A stretch of 18,030 nt of DNA from CAYRGQ01 sp964444885. Lineage in GTDB: Bacteria; Bacteroidota; Bacteroidia; Sphingobacteriales; Sphingobacteriaceae. Below, piece after piece: positions 8,930 through 15,394 of the stretch. The stretch's first letter is position 1; each line of letters opens with the position of its first letter. Below the pieces are notes generated by a model. It saw nothing but the letters and a program-made list of their open reading frames with translations. It was not told the origin of the DNA and ran no database searches. A program made the position numbers and the translations under genes. The stretch is taken from positions 1 through 18,030 of the forward strand of contig CAYUIZ010000062.1 of the NCBI GenBank assembly GCA_964444885.1. Direction: 5' to 3'.

Positions 8930-10408
8930 TTATTGAACATAATTAAAATAGCTCCCTAGCTCGTCCTGAGATAGATCAATCAGGTAGCCATTGACGATGG
9001 CGTAGCGCAATTCGCCGTCGCGGGCGAGGTAGAAATACGCCTCACGACCCAAATTGATACTGGCGGGCACAGGCGGGCGCTGGTGAAACACCAATAAAGG
9101 CAGGCCGTGCATGCGATTCTCCGGAACGTCTTGCACCTGCACGGCATTGTAGCCGTCGCGCAGTAACTGGAGCGCCTGCTGAGGCGTGATGAGATCGATG
9201 GTCGCAAAGGGCTTGGGGTACACCTTGCCCTGCACGAATTCGTACGCAGTCGCCTCCAGTTCGTCGTAGCCGTGGCTGTCCTGCAGGTCGCCGATATCAT
9301 CAATACGCGAACGGACGTAATAACCGGTGTCTTGCGTAATTTCGCCCCGCCGGATAGACACGTCGACCACGATCGGCACGTCATCACGCAGTACGCGCAC
9401 GTCGCGGAGCATCAGGTCGGTCATGCCCGCTTGATTAAACGGCAAGGCATGGTATTCGTTGATATCATACCCTTGGTAACTGCCCTGCGCGATCTCGATC
9501 AGGGCATTGAGGATAATCATGAAGTTGAGCTTGCGAATGTATTGCTTCTCAGGGTCGCCCTTGTAGCCGCCCGATTCGATCAGCACCGTGCTGGCCCCCC
9601 AACTTTGAAAGTTATCACCAAAGCCGCGAGGCGTGTACGTGTCGTCGTATTTAGCCACGCCATCGGGGATAAACTGCTGGAGGACGCGATTCATCCCAAC
9701 GGCAATCTTCATGGCGCCTGCCCGTACTTCGTTGATGTCACGAGCTTGGTTGTAGGCCGGCGCCAGCAAGGCGATGGTCACCGGATTAGCCGTGCCCGGC
9801 ACGTTGTAGTAAATATTCTGGTCGTGCAAATTGAAGGCGTAGCATGGCTGCACTTCCTTGGCAGCCTGAATAAGGATATTGCCTTCCACGGTCGCCCCTT
9901 CGCGGGCGTCGCGGTTGAGGTCCACATCCATCGCATTGCGTCGGGTGTACACGTCAGCTCCGTCGGGATTGAGCATGGGAATGAAATAGATGCTGGTTTT
10001 CTCGCCCAGCAGCAGGCGGATACTGTCAAACCCGTCATCGCTTCCTTCCAAAAAATTGAACAGGTCCATCAAGGCCATGGTGGCGGTGGGTTCGTCGCCG
10101 TGCATCTGCGACCACATCATGACCCGCCGGGGGCCGTCGCCATACCGAAGCTGGTAAATCGGCTTTTTCAACACGGAAACACCCAGCTGCTGCACGTCGA
10201 ACACGCTATCCTGCGTCCGTTTGGTGATGAGGGGCTCAATGTCTGCATGCCTAAAACGGCGATGCGTCAGCGACGGTTCGCGGTATTGTTCATACGCCTC
10301 CTCCAGCATCGCTGTGTCCGGCGCGTGGCCCATACGCGCTCGCCCATTGCATTGGCAAGCGAGCAAAAGTGTAAGTCCGCAAAGCACCATTTTGATGAAC
10401 CGTACCAT
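8930..10408 (-). CDS. M14-family zinc carboxypeptidase, predicted lipoprotein
   Basis: A zinc peptidase of the carboxypeptidase A/E superfamily. From the ATG at 10408 (492 aa) the ligands are H103 and E106 in MHGDEP and H195 in FNLHDQ. Substrate-binding N165-R166 lies in DLNRDA and catalytic E278 in STVLIESGG. This full set suggests an active enzyme. The N-terminus MVRFIKMVLCGLTLLLAC has a lipobox ending at Cys18, so it is probably anchored in the envelope. A codon two positions earlier is TTG and is rejected as start. Residues from about 330 to 492 form a C-terminal extension I do not recognise. It is the last gene of a minus-strand operon, 20 bp after the LD-carboxypeptidase stop. Some M14 enzymes (MpaA type) cut gamma-D-Glu-diaminopimelate bonds. 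Context makes murein peptides a candidate substrate, but general peptides are possible. Confidence 0.9.
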   Translation of the reverse strand: MVRFIKMVLCGLTLLLACQCNGRARMGHAPDTAMLEEAYEQYREPSLTHRRFRHADIEPLITKRTQDSVFDVQQLGVSVLKKPIYQLRYGDGPRRVMMWSQMHGDEPTATMALMDLFNFLEGSDDGFDSIRLLLGEKTSIYFIPMLNPDGADVYTRRNAMDVDLNRDAREGATVEGNILIQAAKEVQPCYAFNLHDQNIYYNVPGTANPVTIALLAPAYNQARDINEVRAGAMKIAVGMNRVLQQFIPDGVAKYDDTYTPRGFGDNFQSWGASTVLIESGGYKGDPEKQYIRKLNFMIILNALIEIAQGSYQGYDINEYHALPFNQAGMTDLMLRDVRVLRDDVPIVVDVSIRRGEITQDTGYYVRSRIDDIGDLQDSHGYDELEATAYEFVQGKVYPKPFATIDLITPQQALQLLRDGYNAVQVQDVPENRMHGLPLLVFHQRPPVPASINLGREAYFYLARDGELRYAIVNGYLIDLSQDELGSYFNYVQ

Positions 10409-10428
10409 AGGCAATTGGGGTTAGGGTG

Positions 10429-11475
10429 TTATTCGATCATCCGCTCGACCGGGTAAAAGGCGCCGCCGCCAGCGTCCAGATGGACGCGAGCGCCCACCGG
10501 CACGATAAATTGCTCGTCGATATGACCGATCATGGCACCCGTAAACGCAGGGATGCCTAGGGGATGGATATGATCTTGAAAAATCTGTTCCAGCGTTAAA
10601 GACCGCTCGGGGTTGCTCGCGCCGCAGTCCGTGCATTGGCCGAAAATGAAGCCTTTGATCTTCCCCAACACGCCGGCGAGTGCCAGTTGGCTCATCATGC
10701 GGTCGATGCGATACGGCTGTTCGCCGATGTCTTCGAGAAAAAGGATGCTGTCCTCGAAATCCGGAAAGTAGGGAGACCCCGCGATGCCGGTCAGCACAGT
10801 CAAGTTACCTCCAAGCAATTTTCCCTCCGCGATGCCGGACTGAATGACCGAGACGGGCTGCTCGGTATGGTGCAGCCCATCTTCCGAAATGGGCACACTG
10901 GCATAGTGCGGTGTCTGGACATCAACAAAAATGCGGAAGAACTGCTCCAAAATAGGTGCCGACCAGTTGCTCGTAGCCACGTGGCCATGGAAAGTGACCA
11001 AACCCGTCTGCGTATAAATGGCTTGGTGAAGTGCCGTAATATCACTGTAGCCCAGGAAAATTTTCGGATTGGCGTGTATCAGGCGGTAGTCCAGCTTATC
11101 GAGGAGGCGTGCCGCGCCCGACCCACCCCGCAAGCAGACGATCATCCGCACTTCCGGATCGGCAAACATCCGGTGGATGTCCGCCACACGGTCTTCGTCG
11201 CGCCCCGCCAAGTGGCCGTATCGGTCGAGAATATGCGTTCCCCATTGGGTCCGGAAGCCCATCCCTTCGAAACAATTCTTGATCGATTCGATCACGTCCG
11301 GGTCCACCAAGGCCGCCGATGGACTGACGAAGCCGATGGTATCACCTAGCTGAATCCGCGGCGGCGCGAGCAGCCTCGGTCCGTCGGCACGCACCCGGCT
11401 GTAGCTGACCAAGGGCGATGCGACCGCCATGGAGGTGGCCAGGCCCAATGTTTTTAAAAATCGGCGTTTATCCAT
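10429..11475 (-). CDS. LD-carboxypeptidase (muramoyltetrapeptide carboxypeptidase, S66), Tat-exported form
   Basis: A serine peptidase that removes the terminal D-Ala from murein tetrapeptides. It is 348 residues. The triad is visible: Ser144 in GYSDITALH, Glu248 in LFLEDIGE and His318 in GAMIGHID, with the conserved CLRGGSGAARLL before the nucleophile. LdcA proteins are normally cytoplasmic, but this one begins MDKRRFLKTLGLATSMAVAS, a twin-arginine signal with a hydrophobic stretch, so export is predicted. The dihydroorotase stop lies 11 bp upstream and the M14 gene starts 20 bp downstream, so the three genes are almost certainly co-transcribed. It is functionally equivalent to YkfA of the Bacillus murein-peptide operon, whose B and C counterparts lie at 1309-3659. 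A microcin-immunity (MccF-like) role for the S66 fold is less likely here. Confidence 0.93.
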   Translation of the reverse strand: MDKRRFLKTLGLATSMAVASPLVSYSRVRADGPRLLAPPRIQLGDTIGFVSPSAALVDPDVIESIKNCFEGMGFRTQWGTHILDRYGHLAGRDEDRVADIHRMFADPEVRMIVCLRGGSGAARLLDKLDYRLIHANPKIFLGYSDITALHQAIYTQTGLVTFHGHVATSNWSAPILEQFFRIFVDVQTPHYASVPISEDGLHHTEQPVSVIQSGIAEGKLLGGNLTVLTGIAGSPYFPDFEDSILFLEDIGEQPYRIDRMMSQLALAGVLGKIKGFIFGQCTDCGASNPERSLTLEQIFQDHIHPLGIPAFTGAMIGHIDEQFIVPVGARVHLDAGGGAFYPVERMIE

Positions 11476-11486
11476 CGTGGTGTTTG

Positions 11487-12824
11487 CTAGTCCCGGTCAA
11501 ATAACAGGCGTTTGCCCGGAGTTGTTTCGATTATTGTACCATTCTCATAAGCGAGCTGCCCTGACACGAAGGTACGGTCGACCGAGGAGCGGAAAATATG
11601 GCCCTCAAAAGGGGACCAGCCGCATTTTGACAGCACGTTGCTGGGGCTGACGGCGTAGGGCTTCGCCAAATCCACCAATACCAAGTCCGCCCAATAGCCT
11701 TCGCGGATAAAACCGCGCTGCGCCACATTGAAGCAAACTGCGGTATTATGGGCGGTCTTCTGAACGATTTCCTCGAGCGTCAACCGGCCGTCGTGGTACA
11801 TATCCAAAAGCGCAAGCAGCGCATGCTGTACCAATGGTCCGCCCGAAGGTGCCTGCTTGTAGGGCTGCATTTTTTCGTCGCGCGTATGGGGAGCGTGGTC
11901 CGTCGCTATCACGTCGATGGCGCCCGTGCGCACACCCGCCAAAATGCCTGCCCGGTCTTCGGCGGTCTTTACGGCTGGGTTCCATTTGATGAAATTGCCC
12001 TTTTCGGCATAATCCGCATCGCTGAACCAAAGGTGATGCACACAGGCTTCGGCCGTAATTTTTTTCTGTTCCAAGGGAATGCCGTGGTCAAACAGCGCAA
12101 TTTCGCGTGCCGTCGAAATGTGCAGCACGTGCAATCTCGTTCCATGTTTGCGTGCCAGCGCCACGGCGTGCGACGAAGAAATGTAACAAGCCTCAGCCGA
12201 GCGGATTCCGGGGTGCATGGCGGCCTCGAGCTTGTCGCCCAAGCGGGCTTGGTAGGCGGCCAGGTTGCGTTGTATCGTGGCCTCGTCTTCGCAGTGCGTG
12301 GCAATCAGCATCGGTGCCTGGGAGAAAATCCCCTCCAGCGTACGCGCATCGTCGACCAGCATGTTGCCAGTCGAAGACCCCATAAATACCTTGATGCCAC
12401 ACACGTCCTTGGGATTGGTTTTCAACACCTCATCCAAATTATCGTTGGCGGCGCCCATATAAAACGAGTAATTAGCCAGCGACGTTTTAGACGCGATATC
12501 ATACTTATCCTGCAGCAAGGCTTGCGTCAAGGTATTGGGCACGGTATTGGGCATTTCCATAAAGGACGTTGTGCCGCCGGCTACCGCAGCACGGCTTTCG
12601 TGCCAGATATCCGCTTTGTGGGTGAGGCCCGGCTCGCGGAAATGCACTTGGTCATCTATCAGCCCCGGGAGCAAATGCAGGCCTTCGGCGTTGATTTCCC
12701 GCGCACCTGCGTGGTTGATTTCAGGGTCGATCCGTTCGATTTTGCCGTCGCGGATAAGCACGTCAGCGGAATAGGATTTTCCCTCGTTGACAACGGTAGC
12801 GGCTTTAATAAGAATGGGCGTCAT
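11487..12824 (-). CDS. pyrC: Dihydroorotase (class I, Bacteroidota type)
   Basis: Catalyses the reversible cyclisation of N-carbamoyl-aspartate to dihydroorotate in pyrimidine synthesis. From the ATG at 12824 it is 445 residues; upstream in-frame codons to 12851 begin with TTG and add no family sequence. Amidohydrolase features: IDDQVHFREPG with H61, a candidate carboxylated lysine K145 in GIKVFMGSSTG, H177 in ATHCED, H235 in LHVLHIS and catalytic D309 in ATDHAPHT. The first His of the usual HxH zinc motif is Gln here. I recall the same IDDQVHFREPG form in other Bacteroidota dihydroorotases, so it is likely lineage-typical and active. The gene leads the operon with LD-carboxypeptidase and the M14 peptidase. 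A related cyclic amidohydrolase (hydantoinase or allantoinase) is less likely. Confidence 0.92.
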   Translation of the reverse strand: MTPILIKAATVVNEGKSYSADVLIRDGKIERIDPEINHAGAREINAEGLHLLPGLIDDQVHFREPGLTHKADIWHESRAAVAGGTTSFMEMPNTVPNTLTQALLQDKYDIASKTSLANYSFYMGAANDNLDEVLKTNPKDVCGIKVFMGSSTGNMLVDDARTLEGIFSQAPMLIATHCEDEATIQRNLAAYQARLGDKLEAAMHPGIRSAEACYISSSHAVALARKHGTRLHVLHISTAREIALFDHGIPLEQKKITAEACVHHLWFSDADYAEKGNFIKWNPAVKTAEDRAGILAGVRTGAIDVIATDHAPHTRDEKMQPYKQAPSGGPLVQHALLALLDMYHDGRLTLEEIVQKTAHNTAVCFNVAQRGFIREGYWADLVLVDLAKPYAVSPSNVLSKCGWSPFEGHIFRSSVDRTFVSGQLAYENGTIIETTPGKRLLFDRD

Positions 12825-12848
12825 GTATGCTGTTCGAATGTTATACAA

Positions 12849-12856
12849 CAAACATA
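12849..12856 (-). promoter_or_regulatory. Candidate Bacteroidota -7 element for the pyrC operon
   Basis: On the minus strand the octamer TATGTTTG is a perfect match to TAnnTTTG. It would place the transcription start about 18 nt before the pyrC ATG. No clear TTTG-like -33 element is found at about 19-21 bp, so support is partial. Confidence 0.35.
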
Positions 12857-12934
12857 CGGAATTTAGGGAAAAGGGAATACGCGGTGTGCGTATCCGATCA
12901 GCCTGTGCAACGGAAGATCCACGACGCGGCGCTT

Positions 12935-13954
12935 CTAGCGGTATCCCTTTGCATAATCAGACACCACCTGACGCCAGTCTTCCCGTTCGCGTTCGCCTGG
13001 TTTGCGCTTGCCAAAGAACTGGACGATGACCCGGCCAGCGTCGTCAAACGTTTCGATGCTGGTAATCAGGCCATCGCCGGTAGGCTTTCGGACCTGCCAC
13101 ACGCTTTCGATGGCATCCTCACGCAAATGCAGGTTAAATTCGGGATCCAGCACATTAAACCACGGACCGGTCTGCAAGAGCTTCTTAACCGGCCCGGTAT
13201 GAATCTGTATGCATCCGCGGTTGCCTACAAACACCATAATCTCGAGACCGCGCTCAGAGACTCCTTCCAATATCCGCTTCATGGAGGCGGCAGAGATCTG
13301 CTCGGCATGCCCTTGGGGCGCTAAGCGCATGGCTTGGCGGCGGGAAACGCCAAAATCGTGCAACAAGCCAAAGAAATCATGGGTATCTTTCAAACCAAGC
13401 CACGCCTGTTGAAAGCCGGCGACATCGATATCGCTGTCTGCCGTTTCGGCGTTGGCTGGTGGAGGCGAGGCGATATCCAGCGGCTCCCCCTGCGTGGGCA
13501 AGCGAAAATCCCTCACCAAGGCCTCATAGGCGCCGCCGTCGCTCCGGTCAGTCAGGTATACCTTATGGATCGCCTCTCCGTCTTCGGCAAAAAACTGCAA
13601 ACTCCGGCGCTCGCCTTCGGATACGGCAAAGCCGAACCGCCAGACGTCCATGAAAAAGCGCAGGTCAATATCAGGATTGACCACCAGGCCGATGTGGTCA
13701 TTGAACCCTGCCTTGGTGTAAGTCCCCTTGCGTTCGTGCACAGCGTGTTCGTTGCGCGTGAGCGCCATCACATGCCCCAACGTAGGCATTGCTTTCAGAA
13801 TCGCCTCGAAGTCGGGCCGTAAAGCGACGCTATGGCTTCCGACAGCTACCAGTTCGGCTTCGGAAACACCCAGTTGCGTGGCGGCATCGCGAATGCGTGT
13901 TTTTGGATTTTCCGCTTTAAACGTTTCGTATTGTTCGGCCAGTGCTGTTATCAT
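12935..13954 (-). CDS. hemS: HemS/HmuS-family cytoplasmic heme-binding/heme-degrading protein
   Basis: A cytoplasmic heme carrier or heme-handling protein for using heme iron. It is 339 residues with the family's two related halves. The N half contains ALTRNEHAVHERKG (64-77); the C half contains LKDTHDFFGLLHDF (188-201), then MVFVGNRGCIQIHTGPVKKL and GPWFNVLDPEFNLHLR. R99 and H192 have almost the same spacing as the Arg and His that contact heme in HemS of Yersinia, so they are the likely ligands. There is no signal peptide. The ATG at 13954 is used; the gene faces away from cutC across 244 bp. No heme receptor, HmuY, or heme ABC transporter is in this window, which is unusual because family members often sit beside them. 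It lies 110 bp upstream of pyrC on the same strand, with a possible separate promoter between. Confidence 0.9.
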   Translation of the reverse strand: MITALAEQYETFKAENPKTRIRDAATQLGVSEAELVAVGSHSVALRPDFEAILKAMPTLGHVMALTRNEHAVHERKGTYTKAGFNDHIGLVVNPDIDLRFFMDVWRFGFAVSEGERRSLQFFAEDGEAIHKVYLTDRSDGGAYEALVRDFRLPTQGEPLDIASPPPANAETADSDIDVAGFQQAWLGLKDTHDFFGLLHDFGVSRRQAMRLAPQGHAEQISAASMKRILEGVSERGLEIMVFVGNRGCIQIHTGPVKKLLQTGPWFNVLDPEFNLHLREDAIESVWQVRKPTGDGLITSIETFDDAGRVIVQFFGKRKPGEREREDWRQVVSDYAKGYR

Positions 13955-14067
13955 ATCGTACGGGATTTATCGTTGTATTTCGGGGCTGTCGTCTTCCAGC
14001 CCTTGCATGGGCAGGCAAAACTTCCGCTGTGCTTGGTGGCAAGGCGGTCTGCCAATCGTGTTAAAAC

Positions 14068-14083
14068 TAAGGATTAATCCTTA
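14068..14083. promoter_or_regulatory. 16-bp perfect palindrome, candidate operator between hemS and cutC
   Basis: The sequence TAAGGATTAATCCTTA reads identically on both strands with no spacer. It sits in the divergent intergenic region, 113 bp from the hemS start and 115 bp from the cutC start, in a locally AT-rich patch. The shape suits a dimeric regulator. It does not match the classic Fur box; a loose likeness to DtxR-type sites (AGG...CCT arms) is only suggestive. Confidence 0.5.
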
Positions 14084-14198
14084 ATTACGCCAAATTACTG
14101 GCCGAGTGCCACCCCTATTGTTACCTGGTGCGGACAATTGTGCCCATCGCCCAGCCCAACTTTTTTCCGTAAATTCGCCGAAACAAAAAGACAGTTTC

Positions 14199-14933
14199 AT
14201 GCCGACTCCCTACCAACTCGAAATATGTGCTAATTCGGTTTCCTCGGCCATTGCCGCACAGGCAGGCGGTGCGGACCGGATTGAATTTTGCCAAAACCTG
14301 GAAGCTGGCGGCACGACGCCGTCGCACGGGCAAATCGAGACACTCAAACAGCATGTCCGCATTCCGGCGCATGTCCTTATTCGTCCGCGGGCCGGCGACT
14401 TTCTGTACAACGACCAGGAGTATGAGGAGATGAAATCGGATATCCGCTTTTGCCGGGATGCGGGATGCGAAGGCGTGGTCATCGGCTTGCTCCATCCTGA
14501 CGGACGCATAGATACCGAACGAACGACCACGCTCGTGGAATTGGCCAAGCCGATGCACGTCACGTTTCACCGTGCGTTCGATGTTTGTGCCGAGCCCTTT
14601 CAAGCCCTGGAGGAAATTATCGCCTGCGGCTGCGGCCGTTTGCTGACGTCAGGGATGCAAAATACGGCTGAAGACGGCATGGCGCTGATCCGGCAATTGG
14701 TGGAACGTGCGAACGGACGCATTGAAATTATGCCCGGCTCAGGTGTCACGGCATCAAACATCCGCCTGTTGGCGAGCGAAACAGGTGCCCGCGCCTTTCA
14801 TACATCGGCAAAAACAACCGAAAAAAGCAAGATGGCTTATGTCAATGACGCCGTTGAGGGAATGGGCGACACGACGTGGGTGACTTCAACGCAAAAAGTC
14901 CGCGAAATTGCGGACTTGATGCATAATCTTTAG
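14199..14933 (+). CDS. cutC: CutC-family protein
   Basis: A TIM-barrel protein named for copper homeostasis, with no agreed biochemical activity; the original E. coli copper phenotype is now ascribed at least partly to a small RNA overlapping the gene. It is 244 residues from the ATG at 14199, the usual family length. Family motifs in order: LEICANS (7-13), DRIEFCQNLEAGGTTPSHG (26-44), VLIRPRAGDFLY (59-70), HVTFHRAFD (120-128), RLLTSG (147-152) and MPGSGV. An extended frame from a GTG at 14106 adds no family sequence and is rejected. A TAAATTCG at 14170-14177 is one base from the -7 consensus, but no -33 element supports it. The 3' end carries an inverted repeat that looks like the terminator of the converging tRNA unit. 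A glycosylasparaginase is also in the window; I recall cutC near such genes in Bacteroidota, so a sugar-related role deserves thought. Confidence 0.92.
   Translation: MPTPYQLEICANSVSSAIAAQAGGADRIEFCQNLEAGGTTPSHGQIETLKQHVRIPAHVLIRPRAGDFLYNDQEYEEMKSDIRFCRDAGCEGVVIGLLHPDGRIDTERTTTLVELAKPMHVTFHRAFDVCAEPFQALEEIIACGCGRLLTSGMQNTAEDGMALIRQLVERANGRIEIMPGSGVTASNIRLLASETGARAFHTSAKTTEKSKMAYVNDAVEGMGDTTWVTSTQKVREIADLMHNL
14893..14917 (-). terminator. Candidate intrinsic terminator for the tRNA-Cys/small-ORF unit, inside the 3' end of cutC
   Basis: Read on the minus strand, AAGTCCGC (14917-14910) and GCGGACTT (14903-14896) form an 8-bp perfect stem with a 6-nt loop, followed by TTT to give a run of five T. 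It begins about 50 nt after the stop of the 60-residue gene. On the plus strand there is no T-run after it, so it is directional. Confidence 0.6.
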
Positions 14934-14967
14934 TACAGTAGAAATTCTCCCGGAAAGGAGCGCCGGC

Positions 14968-15150
14968 TTACTTTTTCAAGTCGGCGACAAGTTGGTTCAG
15001 CACCTCGTCGTTTTTCACAATCTGGTCCTTTGGCGACATTTTCGAGCGGCTGCCTACTTCGATGTTACGGCCCAACTTCAAAAATTGCACTTCGCGTTTC
15101 GCAACGACTTTATTCCTTCTGTCTTTTCTTTTTAGTCTTGTAACTCCCAT
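14968..15150 (-). CDS. Small basic conserved Bacteroidota protein of unknown function (60 aa)
   Basis: A 60-residue protein with 17 Lys/Arg against 7 Asp/Glu. The basic charge is concentrated in the first 20 residues (MGVTRLKRKDRRNKVVAKRE), with a milder C-terminal half (DEVLNQLVADLKK) that could form a helix. I recall near-identical MGVTRLKRK proteins in other Bacteroidota, but know no function; the charge suggests RNA or ribosome contact. There is no signal peptide or cysteine. The ATG lies 30 nt after the 3' end of tRNA-Cys on the same strand, and no promoter-like element is seen between, so co-transcription with the tRNA is likely. A hairpin terminator follows. Confidence 0.75.
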   Translation of the reverse strand: MGVTRLKRKDRRNKVVAKREVQFLKLGRNIEVGSRSKMSPKDQIVKNDEVLNQLVADLKK

Positions 15151-15179
15151 GGTGTATTTATCATTTTCGTATTGATACG

Positions 15180-15250
15180 AGGTCGGAAGCGGATTCGAAC
15201 CGCTGTAAAAGGTTTTGCAGACCTCTGCCTAGCCACTCGGCCACCCGACC
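15180..15250 (-). tRNA. tRNA-Cys (anticodon GCA)
   Basis: A full cloverleaf can be folded on the minus strand. The acceptor stem is GGTCGGG with TCCGACC (one G-U pair). The D-arm region is GCCGAGTGGCTAGGC. The anticodon stem is GAGGT/ACCTT with loop CTGCAAA (anticodon GCA), and the T-arm is AGCGG TTCGAAT CCGCT. The discriminator is U, the identity base of tRNA-Cys. CCA is not encoded. Confidence 0.97.
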
Positions 15251-15275
15251 CTTTATTCTCCTTGAAAAGGGCACG

Positions 15276-15306
15276 CAAAGTTAAAACAAATAATCAACAA
15301 ATGAAA
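15276..15306 (-). promoter_or_regulatory. Bacteroidota-type promoter of tRNA-Cys
   Basis: On the minus strand TAACTTTG (15283-15276) is a perfect TAnnTTTG -7 element. TTTC (15306-15303) is a three-of-four match to the TTTG -33 element at 19 bp spacing. The start would fall about 19 nt before the mature tRNA 5' end. Confidence 0.55.
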
Positions 15307-15369
15307 CTTTGCCCCGATCTTTTTATAGCAAGTGGTGCTGCCTCCCGAGGCATCCACAAGGCCAACCAG

Positions 15370-15394
15370 CGCGCGCGGCAGATTACCGCGCGCG
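15370..15394 (-). other. GC-only hairpin spanning the GH18 stop codon
   Basis: CGCGCGCGG (15370-15378) pairs perfectly with CCGCGCGCG (15386-15394) over a 7-nt loop containing the TAA stop. No T-run follows on either strand, so it is not a standard terminator. It may protect the 3' end of the message. Confidence 0.5.

Noticed and set aside
9272..10456. 394-codon open frame on the plus strand
   Set aside because: It lies fully antisense to the M14 peptidase with intact catalytic motifs; it has no family features and arises from GC-rich third positions.
11748..12866. 372-codon open frame on the plus strand
   Set aside because: Antisense to pyrC; no recognisable domain.
14941..14975. Short repeats CTCC/GGAG and CCGG/CCGG after cutC as its terminator
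   Set aside because: Only 4-bp stems, and the T-run is several bases away.
15339..15356. Small hairpin TGCCTC/GAGGCA downstream of GH18
   Set aside because: The loop is only two bases and no T-run follows on the minus strand, so a terminator is not supported.
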